Origin: Pyropia yezoensis
Taxonomy: Eukaryota > Rhodophyta > Bangiophyceae > Bangiales > Bangiaceae
Length of the DNA stretch: 64,000 nucleotides
Reading direction: 5' to 3'
Assembly (NCBI GenBank): GCA_009829735.1
Contig: CM020619.1
Location: 27,120,063-27,184,062 of the forward strand
In this document: one piece after another, positions 11,063-21,157 of the stretch
Numbering within the stretch: the first letter of the stretch is position 1
Layout of the letters: every line of letters starts with the position of its first letter
Position numbers and translations under genes: made by a program
The notes under the pieces: generated by a model
Databases searched by the model: none
Told to the model about the DNA's origin: nothing
What the model saw: the letters and a program-made list of their open reading frames with translations, nothing else

Positions 11063-13391
11063 GGCGATTTCAGCCTGTGGGGGCACATTTGCCTGGTAGT
11101 CGGTCCCAGGGGCGTATCAGATTAGATTTGTGCCCGTCTGAGAGAGTCTGTCTCGGTCCACCAGGAGAAAATTGAGCATTCGGCAATATCACGTCACACA
11201 ATAAACCCTTCAGACACTTAATCTGTCCAGGATGAGCTGATTCGACAGCCACTGCCTTCTAACAGATTCATCAGGGTCCCCTTCATATCACCAACGAGAT
11301 GCCTCCACTGAAGGACGAAAGCACGGACTTCCGACTCACGCTCCACCACGTGCCTTCCCGAGGTCTAGTGCACCCAATCGCGGACAATGCGACGTACTAA
11401 CCTCGGCATATCAAAACAAAGCTCATGTGCTTGTCTCAAAAGAGGGTCCAAAGAGTAGCCGTGCCTCTATTAGTGGGGTGCCAGTACGTCGACAAGACCG
11501 TTTCTTTCCTGTGTCCCGACCAACGTCCCAATAAGCTCAAGTTCCCTGCTGAGCAAACATTCGCTCGACAAGATCCCGTCAGCGCATTGCGATGATTGGA
11601 TGTTTTTTTCAATGTGGTATCAGTCAAGCTCAAGACCTCGACTTAAAAGAAAGCTCGCAACAGTCCCTTCAGCTATAATCAGGGAAATTGCGCATGTGCT
11701 TGGGATGCACTAAATCATATTCCGAAAGCGTACCGTTGTTAAGTACAAGAGACGGGCGAGTTTCTTGCTTGATGAGTGCTCTTGAATCATCTCTGCTCTC
11801 AGGCTTGCGCAGTGCAACTTAAAAAGACACGTATTGGGTTTGTGATGTTGATACAACTTCTCAGACTTCGTTCGCATTCTTGCAGCGTGTATTGCAGTTC
11901 TCCCAATTTCGGCCGATCTGGACAAGAATAAGAACAACAATGCACTGACCAATACATGCCTCACAGGATGACTCTCTGCCCAATGAGAGCTCCGCATCTG
12001 CCTCCATTGTTGTGTAAACGGTAGCATCTGCGACTTTTCCGGGACTCCGGGCTCATGGAGGGGAGAACCGGAGTGGAACAGACATCCGAGGCAAGCTGGT
12101 CAACAGTTCTGGAGAGGAACGAGCCGAGGTGGGCGGAATCTCCGGCGATCCTAGCCGAGAGAACAACAGTGTTTTGATCAATCAGCGATCGGTACGGGGC
12201 CCACTGTGGCTGCAGCCAATCATCAGCGTCGGGCGCTCGGGCCCCTAGAGCACGCGATTAGCTCGCCCTCAGCTGCCAGCACGTAATTGGCTCACACAGT
12301 TGTTCATGCAGTGTTGTTCTTTTACCGATCGGCCAAAATTGGGAGAACAGCAATAGAGAGATACGTACCTAAACATGCGAACAGACTTTTAGGAAAGAAT
12401 TGGACATTCTCTTTGTTGTCAAATGAGCAAGTGTGGTTTGCTCCCGTTAGGCATTTCCATGCTGTGGTGGGTTTCGCTCAGTCGAGCCTTGTAAATTTCA
12501 GATGCTTCGACTCGGTCTGACACAGCTCCTATGGAAGCTCTTGTAAGAAGAATAGAGCCACAATAATCTGTCAACTAATCGAAACTTCCGCTCCAGCGCT
12601 GGTGAGACGGTTTAGACCTTTCTTGCCGTGCAAGGAACAAGATGTTTAACGAAGACCGCAAGTCGGGCCACAACAGCGACGTGCATGCTTTTATTGTTCG
12701 ATGCCTCTCGACGAATACGTGAGCATATGATGTCTGTCTGGGAGCGCCCCTAAAGTGGTTTGCAAATTATAAGTGGGCTCCTTCGTCACCTATCAGGCCG
12801 CGGTGAGCTTGGAGGGCACCAGTGATTTCGACGAATTACATTGGTAGACAGAAGAGCAGATTGATATATCGACGTTTTCCCAATTTTTGGGTGTCTCTTC
12901 AATACAATGCCGAGACTCCCCCCTTCCCCCATCCCCCCGGGCGCCTTTTTCCCTCCCACTTGACTCACAACAGGTCTGCACTGCTCCGCCGGCATCCACC
13001 ATTAATCACGGGGGCGCGTCCGACTGACAGAGGGAAATGAGGAACTGTCCGTGGGCCAAGGTAAGGGGACTATGCACAATACGGCCATGGACTGGCAAGG
13101 TAGGGCGAAGGCCTGCAGACGAGTTCTTAGCCTGGAGTGAGGTCAAAACATATTACATTTCTTTCACAATCGAGATTCAATCGATTAATCCACAGCATAA
13201 TATACATATCGGAGTTGTATTACATTCCCATTTTTTCCATTCATGACTATCATAGTCACATGATGTATTGCTGTATTCTGAATTCTGTCGTTGTGGACCG
13301 AGACTGACTCTCTCAGACGGGCTCTGAGCCACTCAGATACGCCGCTGGGACCGACTCCCAGGCCGATGTGCCCCCTTAGGCTGGAATCGCC
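11063..13391. repeat. Fold-back structure with long inverted ends
   Basis: The segment 11063-11160 (GGCGATTTCAGCCTGTGGGG onward, ending CTCGGTCCA) is about 80 percent identical to the reverse complement of 13294-13391. A second pair is nested inside: 11889-11950 (GTTCTCCCAATTTCGGCCGA) against the reverse complement of 12301-12355. The whole 2.3 kb is noticeably more AT-rich than the flanks and carries no convincing ORF. No target-site duplication was found at the outer ends. It could be a non-autonomous DNA transposon with long TIRs or a Foldback element. Confidence 0.55.
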
Positions 13392-13896
13392 TCTCCTCTT
13401 TTCACTTCTCCGGGGAAACAAGTGGTCTGCAAAAATCCCCCGGCAAAGTGCTCCTGGCAGTAGAAGTCTCAAGCTTCTGAGAAAAAATGATTTTCGCAAT
13501 GAGAATGGAATATTATTGAATAGAGAGAAACAGTTGCGGCCCTTTCTTGCCCGGCGTATTATACGACCACGTGATTGGGATGTCAAGCAGCTGATAGCGC
13601 CGTACAGCGAATGCAGTGCCCGTCAAGCTGAGAAATTGACTCCATGTCTCGGTCTCGGACAGCACACAGCAACAAGAGGCAGGACAACAAGAGCTCTGAG
13701 CAAATTTTTCCACGTACTCCGGAACCTGCGTGAAGCCGCACTGCGCTACCTCAGATGCTGCTTTTTTCCTGAACCACTTTGTTGGCCACCATGACCATGA
13801 TAGCAAGCCGCGTGCACGCGGCTAAGCGCTCAAGGTAGAGGCCAAAACAAGGAAAAAGAATCATATGCCTACAGCTGTGACTTGCACAGGACTCCC
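13392..13896. other. Intergenic, nothing recognised
   Basis: AT-richer sequence downstream of the kinase gene (the kinase reads leftward and ends at 13897). A plus-strand frame of 167 codons crosses it from 13291 but starts inside the inverted repeat and has no recognisable features. Confidence 0.5.
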
Positions 13897-15855
13897 TCAG
13901 ACACCAGTGCCCACAGGGGCGAGGCCAATCGACGGCCTGGAGTCAGCCCTCGCGCCGCCGCCCGCGCGCGGGGAAGAGGGCGGGGTGAGAGGAGGGCAAG
14001 GCGGGGGGGCCTCTGCCCGCGCGTCGTGCGCAGAGGGTGTCCAAAGGGATACGTGGCTCGTCATCCAGTCGACGGACTCAGTGATGCCTGCCACGTCGTC
14101 CAGCGTCGGGGAGCACGCGCCGACCAGCCGGTCGAGCGACGCGGTCACGCCGGTGCCGCCGTCGAGCAGGTCGTTCCCGTCCACCGCCTCGTGCACGGCC
14201 AGGAGCGGGGTGGCACGGCGCGCTCGCGCCTTGGGCTTCCCCACCGTGGAAGGGGCGGCGGTGAGCACGTCGCGCAGGTCCGCGGTGCCATAGATGCTGA
14301 CGCCCACCGAGCTCCCCGCGTCCGCCAGCGGCTCCGACGGGAGCAACAGGGCGTCGGGGACCGGTGCCCGTAGCGGCCGCCGCGGTGGCTCGTCCGCCAG
14401 TGGGCACGGCGGCGTCCTCGACGCCGGGTGGCGGTCGCCGTCGCGGGCGTCGCCGCCGCCGCGCTGTGCCGCCACAGCGGGGGCCCGTTCGCTGTCGTTA
14501 CGAAGGGTAGGAGGCCTGCGGGGCGGCGGCACGAGGGCGCCGTCGCCCTCCCGCCACTCGCTCTTGCTGCCGTGCGCGGGCGCCGCGTATGGCCATCCGC
14601 CGCCGACAGATGAGACCGTCGACGCGGCGGTTGGGATGGCGGCAGCGGCGGCGACGCGGCCACCGCCGCTCGTCCCCGCGCCACGGGAGCCGACAGCGGT
14701 GGCAGAGGCAGCGGCGCCGGCGTCAGAGACGTGCCGTGGCGGGGGTTGCGCCCACCAGTCGCCGCCCGCCAGAGGCGGGATAACAGGGGCGGCCCGCTCA
14801 CCACCATACGCCCCCTCCTTCTGCGCCGAAGCCGAAGGGCGGAGGGCGTGGTGCTCGTCGAGCAGCGCCGCGTGCACCCGCCAAGCGGTCGGCCGGTCGG
14901 CCGGGTCGGCCGCCAGCAGCGCTGACACCAGACGTACCACTCCTGGAAGCGACCGCACAAGGCCAAACAGGCCGCCTTCCACCACCGTCTCGGGCGAAGG
15001 CCACACGGGCGCTAGGTCCGCCAAGTCCGCCGCCTCCAGCGGCTGGGTGGTGCGCCGGGAGCCGAGCAGCCGGCCGGCCAGTTCTCCCGGCACGAGCAAC
15101 AGAAACAGCACTACCCCCAGCGCGTACATATCGCGCGCAGGGCTAGCCGCCCCGCCGGCGGCGGGAGCGCAGCACTCTAGGGAGATAAATCCCGGTGTGT
15201 AGCCGCGGGAGGGGGGACCGTCGGCGACGTTAATGGCGACGCCAAGGTCGGCCAGCTTGACAACCACCCCCGATGGCAGCATCACTGCCGAAAAAGATTC
15301 CTTGACCTCTCCGGGCTGCGAAAGGAGGACGTTGGCGGGCTTGAGATCCCCGTGTACAATGCCATTGTCATGAAGATACGATAATGCCGCCGTCAGTTGA
15401 AGGGCAACGTTGAGAAAGGTGGAGGCCGACAGGGAGAGCTGAAAAAACCCCATCAAAGGGAAGAGCTCGGCCAGGGTGCCGCCAGTCATCTCCTCTATAA
15501 ACATGACGTGGGAGCCCTCTTCCAGGTACTGGTAAGCGAGGTAGTTGAGAATGCCAGGGTGACGCAGACCTGGGAGGAGGCGCAGCTCATTGTCCAAGCA
15601 CGCCCGAGCAAAGCCGTAGCCGTCGCTGTCGTCGTCGAAGGAGGCGTTGGGGGGCGTCCCTATGGCGGCGCGGACGACCTTGGCCGCCGCGGGCCGACCA
15701 TAGTAGGTGGCTGCAAAGACGGTCGCATTGCCCCCGACGCCCAGCGGGGGTTCGCGGACGCCATTGTGCAGCACAAAGCGGGCGGCGGGGGTGGGAGCGG
15801 CTAAGCAGCGGCCGTGCGGTAACGCACCAGATCGCGCCGGTGGTGAAGCCGCCAT
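13897..15855 (-). CDS. Ser/Thr protein kinase with long disordered tail
   Basis: Phosphorylates Ser/Thr residues; substrate unknown. Starting at the ATG at 15855 gives about 652 residues; an upstream in-frame Met at 15939 would add 28. The kinase domain fills the N-terminal half: a glycine loop LGVGGNATVF (about residues 38-47), catalytic Lys in AAAKVV (about 59), the helix-C Glu in CLDNELRLL (about 90), a catalytic loop HGDLKPANVLL (Asp about 170; HGD in place of the usual HRD), DLG instead of DFG (Asp about 203), an SLE motif and a MYALGVVLFLLL segment. All residues needed for catalysis are present. The C-terminal 300 or so residues are low-complexity Ala/Pro/Ser/Arg-rich with no domain. 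HGD kinases lacking the Arg are often not regulated by activation-loop phosphorylation, but that is family-level inference. No intron is evident. Confidence 0.85.
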   Translation of the reverse strand: MAASPPARSGALPHGRCLAAPTPAARFVLHNGVREPPLGVGGNATVFAATYYGRPAAAKVVRAAIGTPPNASFDDDSDGYGFARACLDNELRLLPGLRHPGILNYLAYQYLEEGSHVMFIEEMTGGTLAELFPLMGFFQLSLSASTFLNVALQLTAALSYLHDNGIVHGDLKPANVLLSQPGEVKESFSAVMLPSGVVVKLADLGVAINVADGPPSRGYTPGFISLECCAPAAGGAASPARDMYALGVVLFLLLVPGELAGRLLGSRRTTQPLEAADLADLAPVWPSPETVVEGGLFGLVRSLPGVVRLVSALLAADPADRPTAWRVHAALLDEHHALRPSASAQKEGAYGGERAAPVIPPLAGGDWWAQPPPRHVSDAGAAASATAVGSRGAGTSGGGRVAAAAAIPTAASTVSSVGGGWPYAAPAHGSKSEWREGDGALVPPPRRPPTLRNDSERAPAVAAQRGGGDARDGDRHPASRTPPCPLADEPPRRPLRAPVPDALLLPSEPLADAGSSVGVSIYGTADLRDVLTAAPSTVGKPKARARRATPLLAVHEAVDGNDLLDGGTGVTASLDRLVGACSPTLDDVAGITESVDWMTSHVSLWTPSAHDARAEAPPPCPPLTPPSSPRAGGGARADSRPSIGLAPVGTGV

Positions 15856-16983
15856 CGCCAGGGACAGGCGTGGCGGGGCAATTGGGGAAGGGGGAAGGCA
15901 GCCGACGTAGGCGATCGGTGTGGGGCGGCCGTGCAGCAAGGGTGCCGACCGTGTCTGCTGCTGATGGCCCCCGGCTGGCGATCACGATAGAGGCCGCCCG
16001 GATATATATCGCTGCTGGATGGGCAGCCCAGCACTCGAGAGGAAAAGTGGGAGAGAGGATCCCCGCAGGGCCGAGCCACAGTGGGGGGGAGAGAGGATCC
16101 CCGCAGGCCAGAGCCACAGTCGGGGGAGAGGGGATCCCCGCAGGACAGACCCACAGTATAGGCCAGGTCAGCCAGATATCTTCACGTCTCGGTTGGTTCA
16201 CGTGGTCCAATGAAATGAGTTTTCCACCTGTCATCGTTGTCCTGGTTCTTGACAGGCAGTCAGACACGAGCCGCCTTGAAATTTGTCGGAACTGGGGAGA
16301 GGATTTAACTGTATCCCGCTCTCACGCCCACTGCGAGGTTTCTTGTACTGCATGTATGTACACGTGTGTTGTTGTTCTGTGCGGCCGACATGCAAGCGCC
16401 TCCCTGTCCTCAAACACGACTGGTGCAGACAGAAACCTCGCTTTTCGCGTCTGCTACTCACTCATCCACTGCCAGCAACATACATGCACAAAATGCATAT
16501 TATGTATGTGATAGTGTTATTTGTTATGCGCGTCGCGGCGGGAGCGGAAGATTGCAGCGTCCGAGGTGATGCTCCGGTCGCTGCGGATGATTGAAAATAA
16601 GAGCGGCCTCGAGGGCGACGGCGGCGGCGGCAGGGGCGGGCTGTGAACGCGCCGGCACGCCGATGACGTTGGGGGGTGGGGGGGCGAGCGGATGGCTGAG
16701 GGGGCGGCTAGCGGATCCCGGGGGTGTGTGTGGCGTAAAGTTTAGGGGACGACGACAAGGAAGGGGGGAGGGGGGATGGACACTGGGGCTGGGGGGACGT
16801 TGAATGCGCTCGTCGGACTGGCGGGACGGGTGGGCGGGCGGGCGGGTGGGCGGGCAGGCGGGCGGGATGCAAAAGAAGAAGGTTGACGCCACGGCTGTGG
16901 TACTTCCCGACGCCTTCCCGACGCCTTCCCGACGCCTTCCCGACGCCTTCCCGATACATCTGTGCTTTGCTCTCTTACAACGA
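15856..16983. other. Intergenic; short tandem repeats
   Basis: The region between the kinase start and the retrotransposon. It holds three tandem units of about 36 bp at about 16046-16157 (each with GAGAGGATCCCCGCAG and a CAGAGCCACAGT-type box), a GGGCGGGCGGGC run at about 16829-16864, and four tandem copies of the 11-mer TTCCCGACGCC at about 16906-16953 next to the end of the element. The first may lie in the kinase promoter. No gene is supported. Confidence 0.6.
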
Positions 16984-17012
16984 GGTTACACCTGCGTGAG
17001 CCGCGTATGCCA
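16984..17012 (-). repeat. Split direct repeat B2 (3' end of the YR element)
   Basis: A 29-bp sequence beginning GGTTACACCTGCGTGAGCCG on the plus strand, identical to B1 at 17469-17497. Its outer edge marks the left boundary of the tyrosine-recombinase retrotransposon. Confidence 0.75.
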
Positions 17013-17157
17013 TCGACGTGTTGACTTTAATAATCGAGGCCCCGAGAAAAGAAAAGAAAAAGAGACACCCGTACACACAAACTGACATAGTCAGTCAGAA
17101 AAACAACGGTTGTGCACGGGGCGCACAATGCGTGGAACCACCAGGGAGGCGGGTGGG

Positions 17158-17472
17158 AGACGGAAAAACAGCGGACGTGCTGCACCCAGTGGCCAGGCGA
17201 AGGGACGCGGCGGCGTCGCCTCTTATGGGGCGCTGGGGCGGGGGGAGGTGCAGGGCACCGCCGTGGTGTGGCTGCCACGGCGGCGGCGGCGTGTGGCCGC
17301 CGGTGCTCGGCGTATCCGGCGCCGAGGCACCTCCCCCCCGCAGCGGCACGGGGTGATCGAAACGGATCACCCGTCGCCCGCGCCTCCGTCCATTCAATCT
17401 AACTAACAATTCCGGCGACGCCCAGAAGGGGAGCCTATAACCGACAAATCAGGGACATGATACGTGGGGGTT
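17158..17472 (-). repeat. Split direct repeat A2
   Basis: A 315-bp sequence from AGACGGAAAAACAGCGG to ATACGTGGGGGTT (plus strand), matching A1 at 31531-31845 with no difference seen by eye. It abuts and slightly overlaps B1 at 17469-17472 (shared GGTT), the likely strand-exchange core. Confidence 0.85.
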
Positions 17473-17497
17473 ACACCTGCGTGAGCCGCGTATGCCA
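17469..17497 (-). repeat. Split direct repeat B1
   Basis: A 29-bp copy of B2 located directly after the recombinase ORF and fused to A2. The B1-A2 junction reproduces the junction expected for circularised element DNA (B2 end joined to A1 end). Confidence 0.75.
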
Positions 17498-17532
17498 ACC
17501 CAACCGAGTACGGGCCTGCGCGAAGGGCCCTC

Positions 17533-18560
17533 TCAGGCCGAGCGCAGAGGCCCGAAAAAATACCGGTCGTAGCACGACGGCACCGCGAGGGCCGAGATGT
17601 ACGACTCAGCGAGGGTGTGCTCCGATGTGTTGGACAGCTCGGCAATGGCACCGCGGGACACACCAGCGGCGGCTGCCGAGGTCGCCCCACCCTTCTTGAG
17701 AGAGTGGGAGGCAAAGACGGTGCCCACTGGAGCCGAAACGCCGAGGCGTTGAAGCCCTTCCCGCAGCCAGCCAGTGACGAGCTTGCTTGCTGCCGCTGTT
17801 GGGCAGCGAGGGAAGATGCACTCGTCGTTGCGTGCTCCAGCTGTGCGGCGGTCCGACAAGACGCGAGCGAGCAGTTGCCGAGGGAGGTCAGGATGCCCCG
17901 GCGGCGCGGCCGGGAACGTCCGCGCAATGAGGCCGTCACGGGGCGCAGTCTTGTGGTCTGGGACTTGGTAGCACGTGCGTCCATCGGCCGGCAACTCGAC
18001 GTCTTGAAGACGGAGTCGAGTGATGTCCGCGGCGCGGCGTAGCCACCAGAACTGGAGCACGACGGCCGTCAGTCGGTGGCGCAGGGGCATGGGGGTGTAT
18101 GGAGCCAAGAGAGCAAGACGCCACGCAATGGCGGACGGCAGAGGGATCCGGATCGGCCTGGTGTCAGGACGAAAGGTCAATCCCGCTCGGCGAAATCCTG
18201 CCTTGGCTTCGCGGACCAGCTCCGAATTGCAAGGATTGCCGAAGCCAGCTGCCACGTGTCGCTTGCGAACGGCAGCCAACATCGGCTTCAGTGTCGCTGC
18301 CACAACGGTGCTGCGCCGCCACTGGTAGCCAATGTAATGGACCACCGTCGCCGTCGTCGCGGGCAGCGCCCGCACACCACGGCTGCGACAGTACGCGGCG
18401 AACGCGGCCCAGAGCCCGCCGTATCGGTCCGCGGTGCCCGGCCGTACTGACCAAAGCCTTAGGAATCGAGCGGCAGCTCCATCAGCGCCGCCGCCGGGCG
18501 CGGCACGCGCCAAGACCTTGCTCTGGTCACGGCGCCAGCGGCGGCCAGGCGCAGTCCCTT
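17533..18560 (-). CDS. Tyrosine recombinase (ORF3 of YR retrotransposon)
   Basis: Integrates the circular cDNA of the element by site-specific recombination. An N-terminal SAM-like helical region (DRYGGLWAAFAAYCRSRGVR) is followed by VVHYIGYQWRRSTVVAATLK, typical of DIRS/Ngaro recombinases. Catalytic residues visible are the first Arg in FWWLRRAADITRLR (near 18040), a SHSLKKGGATSA box near 17705 (H-x-x-K where H-x-x-R is usual), and the nucleophilic Tyr in HTLAESYISA (near 17600). The frame overlaps the end of ORF2 and no ATG begins it there, so it is probably expressed by -1 frameshifting or as part of a polyprotein; the upstream limit given is approximate. The open frame continues upstream to 20343, but that part is only the shadow of ORF2. 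Confidence 0.85.
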
Positions 18561-20402
18561 CCGCGTCTCCTGTGCGTAAGCGCGGGCCGTCGCCGAGCGT
18601 TGACGCTGCACCTCTTCCTCCGAGCGGCCGCCTTGCTCGAAACGAAACACGGCGACGCGCCATGTGGGGTGGGGGGCCGGTCGCTGGCTGCGGCCCGCGG
18701 AAAAAATGCCTGCGACTTGCGGCAACAGCCACGCCTCTTGCGCTCGAGCGACCGCCGGCTCCCACCACTCTTGCGCCGTCCAAACGGGAAGAATTACAGT
18801 GGCCGTTGCCTTGTCGGCGATGACCTTGTCCAGCACCCTGCTGGCCTGCGAAAATGGGGCGTTGATCCAGTTGTTCTCTGCGCCCCCCCACCACACCGCG
18901 AAGGCGTCCACCGCCTCCGTTCCTGGCGCATGCAGCTGCGTGTTGAACCTTGGGCAGACAGCGTTGAGGGGCGAGGCAAATCGGTCGACGGTGTGCTGGC
19001 CGTAGCGCCGCACCAATGCCTCGTACACTCCGGGATGCTGTCGCCAGTCGTCGCTGTCCGTCCGCCGAGACAGCGCATCCGCCCACACGTTGGCGACGGA
19101 TGCCAACCAGGAGGCCTCGATGGAGATGCCCAGCCGCTGCATCACGTCGTGCAGCTTGCGCAGCTCCTGCATGATGACCGGGGAGCGGCTGGAGAAGGAA
19201 TTGACCACGTGCATGGCGACTCGGCTGTCCACGCGCAGTCTCAATACGCCGAGCTTGCCAGCCAATTGCGGACCGAAGGCCAGCAGGCAAAATCGTACTG
19301 CCACCAATTCCTTCACGTTGATGTGCAGGCTGCGGTGTTGCAGGCTGAAAAAGCCCGCAGCGGGTAGCAGGTCGCCCCAGTGACCGCCCCACCCCCAAGG
19401 CGATGCGTCCGTGGTGAGGACGCCGACCTCCGTGGGCCACAGCGCCCGACCAACGCCAGGCTCCCGCCGCAAGCGGGTGAACCACTGCAGGTCGCGCACC
19501 GACCCGTGGGAGAGCAAGGTCGTGCCGGTCCGTCGCGTCTGCGCGTCGTACAGGCGGCGCAGGTAGAAGCGCGCGGAGGGAATGGCCAAAGAGCAGGACA
19601 CCGCCGTGCCGGTGAAACGCGTCAGAGCCTTCGCGGATACGCGGCGACTGGTGCTCGTTGCCGCAGACAGCAAGGCTTTGGCCCCGCGGATGACTTTGTC
19701 CAGGCGCTCCTTCGGCAGCACGAGAACGCGGCGCCGGGTGTCGGCCAAGAAGCCGAGAATGGGCAGCCTGGTGGTGCCCGCAGCCACGCCCTTGGTGGCG
19801 TGAACGTGCAGCCCCAAGTCCGCAAACAGCCGCACGATCTCGACGCGGCCAGCCGTAGCCGAAGCCGCCGACGAAGGGCGCTCGTCCCGCCCCGTGGACG
19901 CGAAATCGTCCACGTACGCCATCATATGGAAGCCGCGTAGGCGAAGGGCAGCAACGACGGGGCGCAGCATTTTCGTCCATGCCCACGGCGATAGACGCAT
20001 CCCGAAAGGTAGCACCCGTGGCTCGTAGACCACTCCGTCCACGACGAATCGAAAGTACCTCCGGTGAGCGGGGAAAATACGTATGTGGTAGAATGCATCC
20101 TTGACGTCCCAAGAAATTAAGTGCTCGTCCGGGAGTACTCCAGCAAGAAAGCCGGCGAGCCGCTGGTACTTGAAAGGCCGTGCCGCAATGTAGTGATTGA
20201 TCTGTCTTAGGTCCACCACCATCCTGTCCTTGGGGCCGTGCACGACAAAGGTCGGAAACACCCACGACGACCCGGCGCCGACCGCCTTGCTGAGTCGTCG
20301 GACGTAACCCGCACCCACCCACCGGTCGACTTCGGTCCGGCACCAGACCAGCTCTGCGTACGGCATGGGATAGCCGCGGGAGCGTGTGGGCTTGGGGGTG
20401 AA
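18459..20402 (-). pseudogene. YR-element ORF2, 3' part: reverse transcriptase and RNase H
   Basis: Encodes the polymerase of the outer retrotransposon. The RT begins with VWCRTEVDRWVGAGYVRRLS and shows FVVHGPKDRMVVDLRQIN, SWDVKDAFYHIRI, VLPFGMRLSPWAWTKML and the catalytic YVDD in MMAYVDDFAST. RNase H follows (LTTDASPWGWGGH ... HINVKELVAV ... VDSRVAMHVVNS ... NVWADALSR). The DIRS/Ngaro-type extension after it includes TVDRFASPLNAVCPRFN. No methyltransferase domain is seen. The reading frame is cut at 20402 by the gypsy LTR; the first residues of the open frame here (before FTPKPTRSR) are LTR-encoded and artefactual. Across the insertion, allowing for the 5-bp duplication, the frame is continuous with the part at 30052-30563, about 816 codons in all. 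Confidence 0.85.
20398..20402. other. Target-site duplication, left (GTGAA)
   Basis: GTGAA directly before the left LTR; the same five bases follow the right LTR at 30052-30056. This fixes the boundaries of the nested gypsy element and shows that it arrived by integrase-mediated insertion. Confidence 0.9.
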
Positions 20403-20974
20403 TGTGGTATAAAACTCGATCCTCTCAGACACGTGTCAATATCCCTCGGGGGAAAGGGACAGGTAACGCAGAAAGGGGAACTACGAGAATGGTATGCCTG
20501 TTGCCTCACGTGCCTGCTTGCAGGGCAAACAGATACGCACGGTAGTGCACACGGGGAAGAGGAAAGCAAACGCGCAGTTGTCTTTTTCCCTGAGGGCGCG
20601 GGCCGAGGGCGCCTCGCTGTCCCTCTTAACGTGCATCTGGGGGAACCCCGGCACGTTGGCCCGGTAGCCCCCCCATAACCCCGAGTGGCCCCGACCCGAG
20701 TCTAACCTCGTCAGGTCGGGGGCCACTATCACTACTAATTCTATTCCCACTCACTAATCTCACACTCAAATTCTCTCAAATCAAGTCCCTCACAAATATG
20801 CAAAAACACATCAGAAATCCCTCTCTCGCGTGTGGATAGCGTAGTCCACCGCATCCCAGTGCCGGGCACGGGCCACGGCCGCCAACCATCGCCACACGGC
20901 GGGCGTGTTCTGGCACCTGGTGCCCTCTGGTTGCAGTCCCGGGTCGGCGCCAAGTCGGGGCCAGGGATGCTACA
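20403..20974 (-). repeat. Gypsy LTR, left (3' LTR for gag-pol)
   Basis: A 572-bp LTR, TG...CA at its ends (TGTGGTATAAAAC to GGGATGCTACA on the plus strand). It differs from the right LTR only by seven versus eight Cs in the AGCCC run near 20670. It carries TATAAAA on the plus strand near its left edge. Confidence 0.95.
20407..20414 (+). promoter_or_regulatory. TATA-like box facing the antisense ORF
   Basis: GTATAAAAC occurs in the LTR in plus orientation, opposite to gag-pol. From this position a transcript would run rightward through the LTR into the plus-strand ORF that begins at 21158. No comparable TATAAA was noticed in the minus orientation. Promoter activity is inference; the identical motif in the other LTR would point out of the element. 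Confidence 0.3.
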
Positions 20975-20990
20975 TAGCTCCCTCCCTAGT
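20975..20990 (-). other. Polypurine tract
   Basis: On the minus strand ACTAGGGAGGGAGCTA lies directly upstream of the 3' LTR, the expected place for the plus-strand primer of reverse transcription. Confidence 0.7.
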
Positions 20991-21157
20991 CCGGCACGTC
21001 CTCGGGCCGAACCAGGTGCCACCGTGCACAGCCTCGAGCACGTCCACACCGGTGCCGAGGTCGAGCGTCTTCACCCGGTCACGATCACCTGCCCCGATTC
21101 TGCCCCCCCCCTCCGCTCCTTCACCTTGGCCCTCTCGTTCCCCGGAGTCTGGACGGT

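Noticed and set aside
18600-20343. Upstream two thirds of the 936-codon frame that contains the tyrosine recombinase
   Set aside because: It is the overlapping frame of the RT/RNase H ORF. Its composition is Arg/Gly/His-rich and only the part after about 18560 has recombinase motifs.
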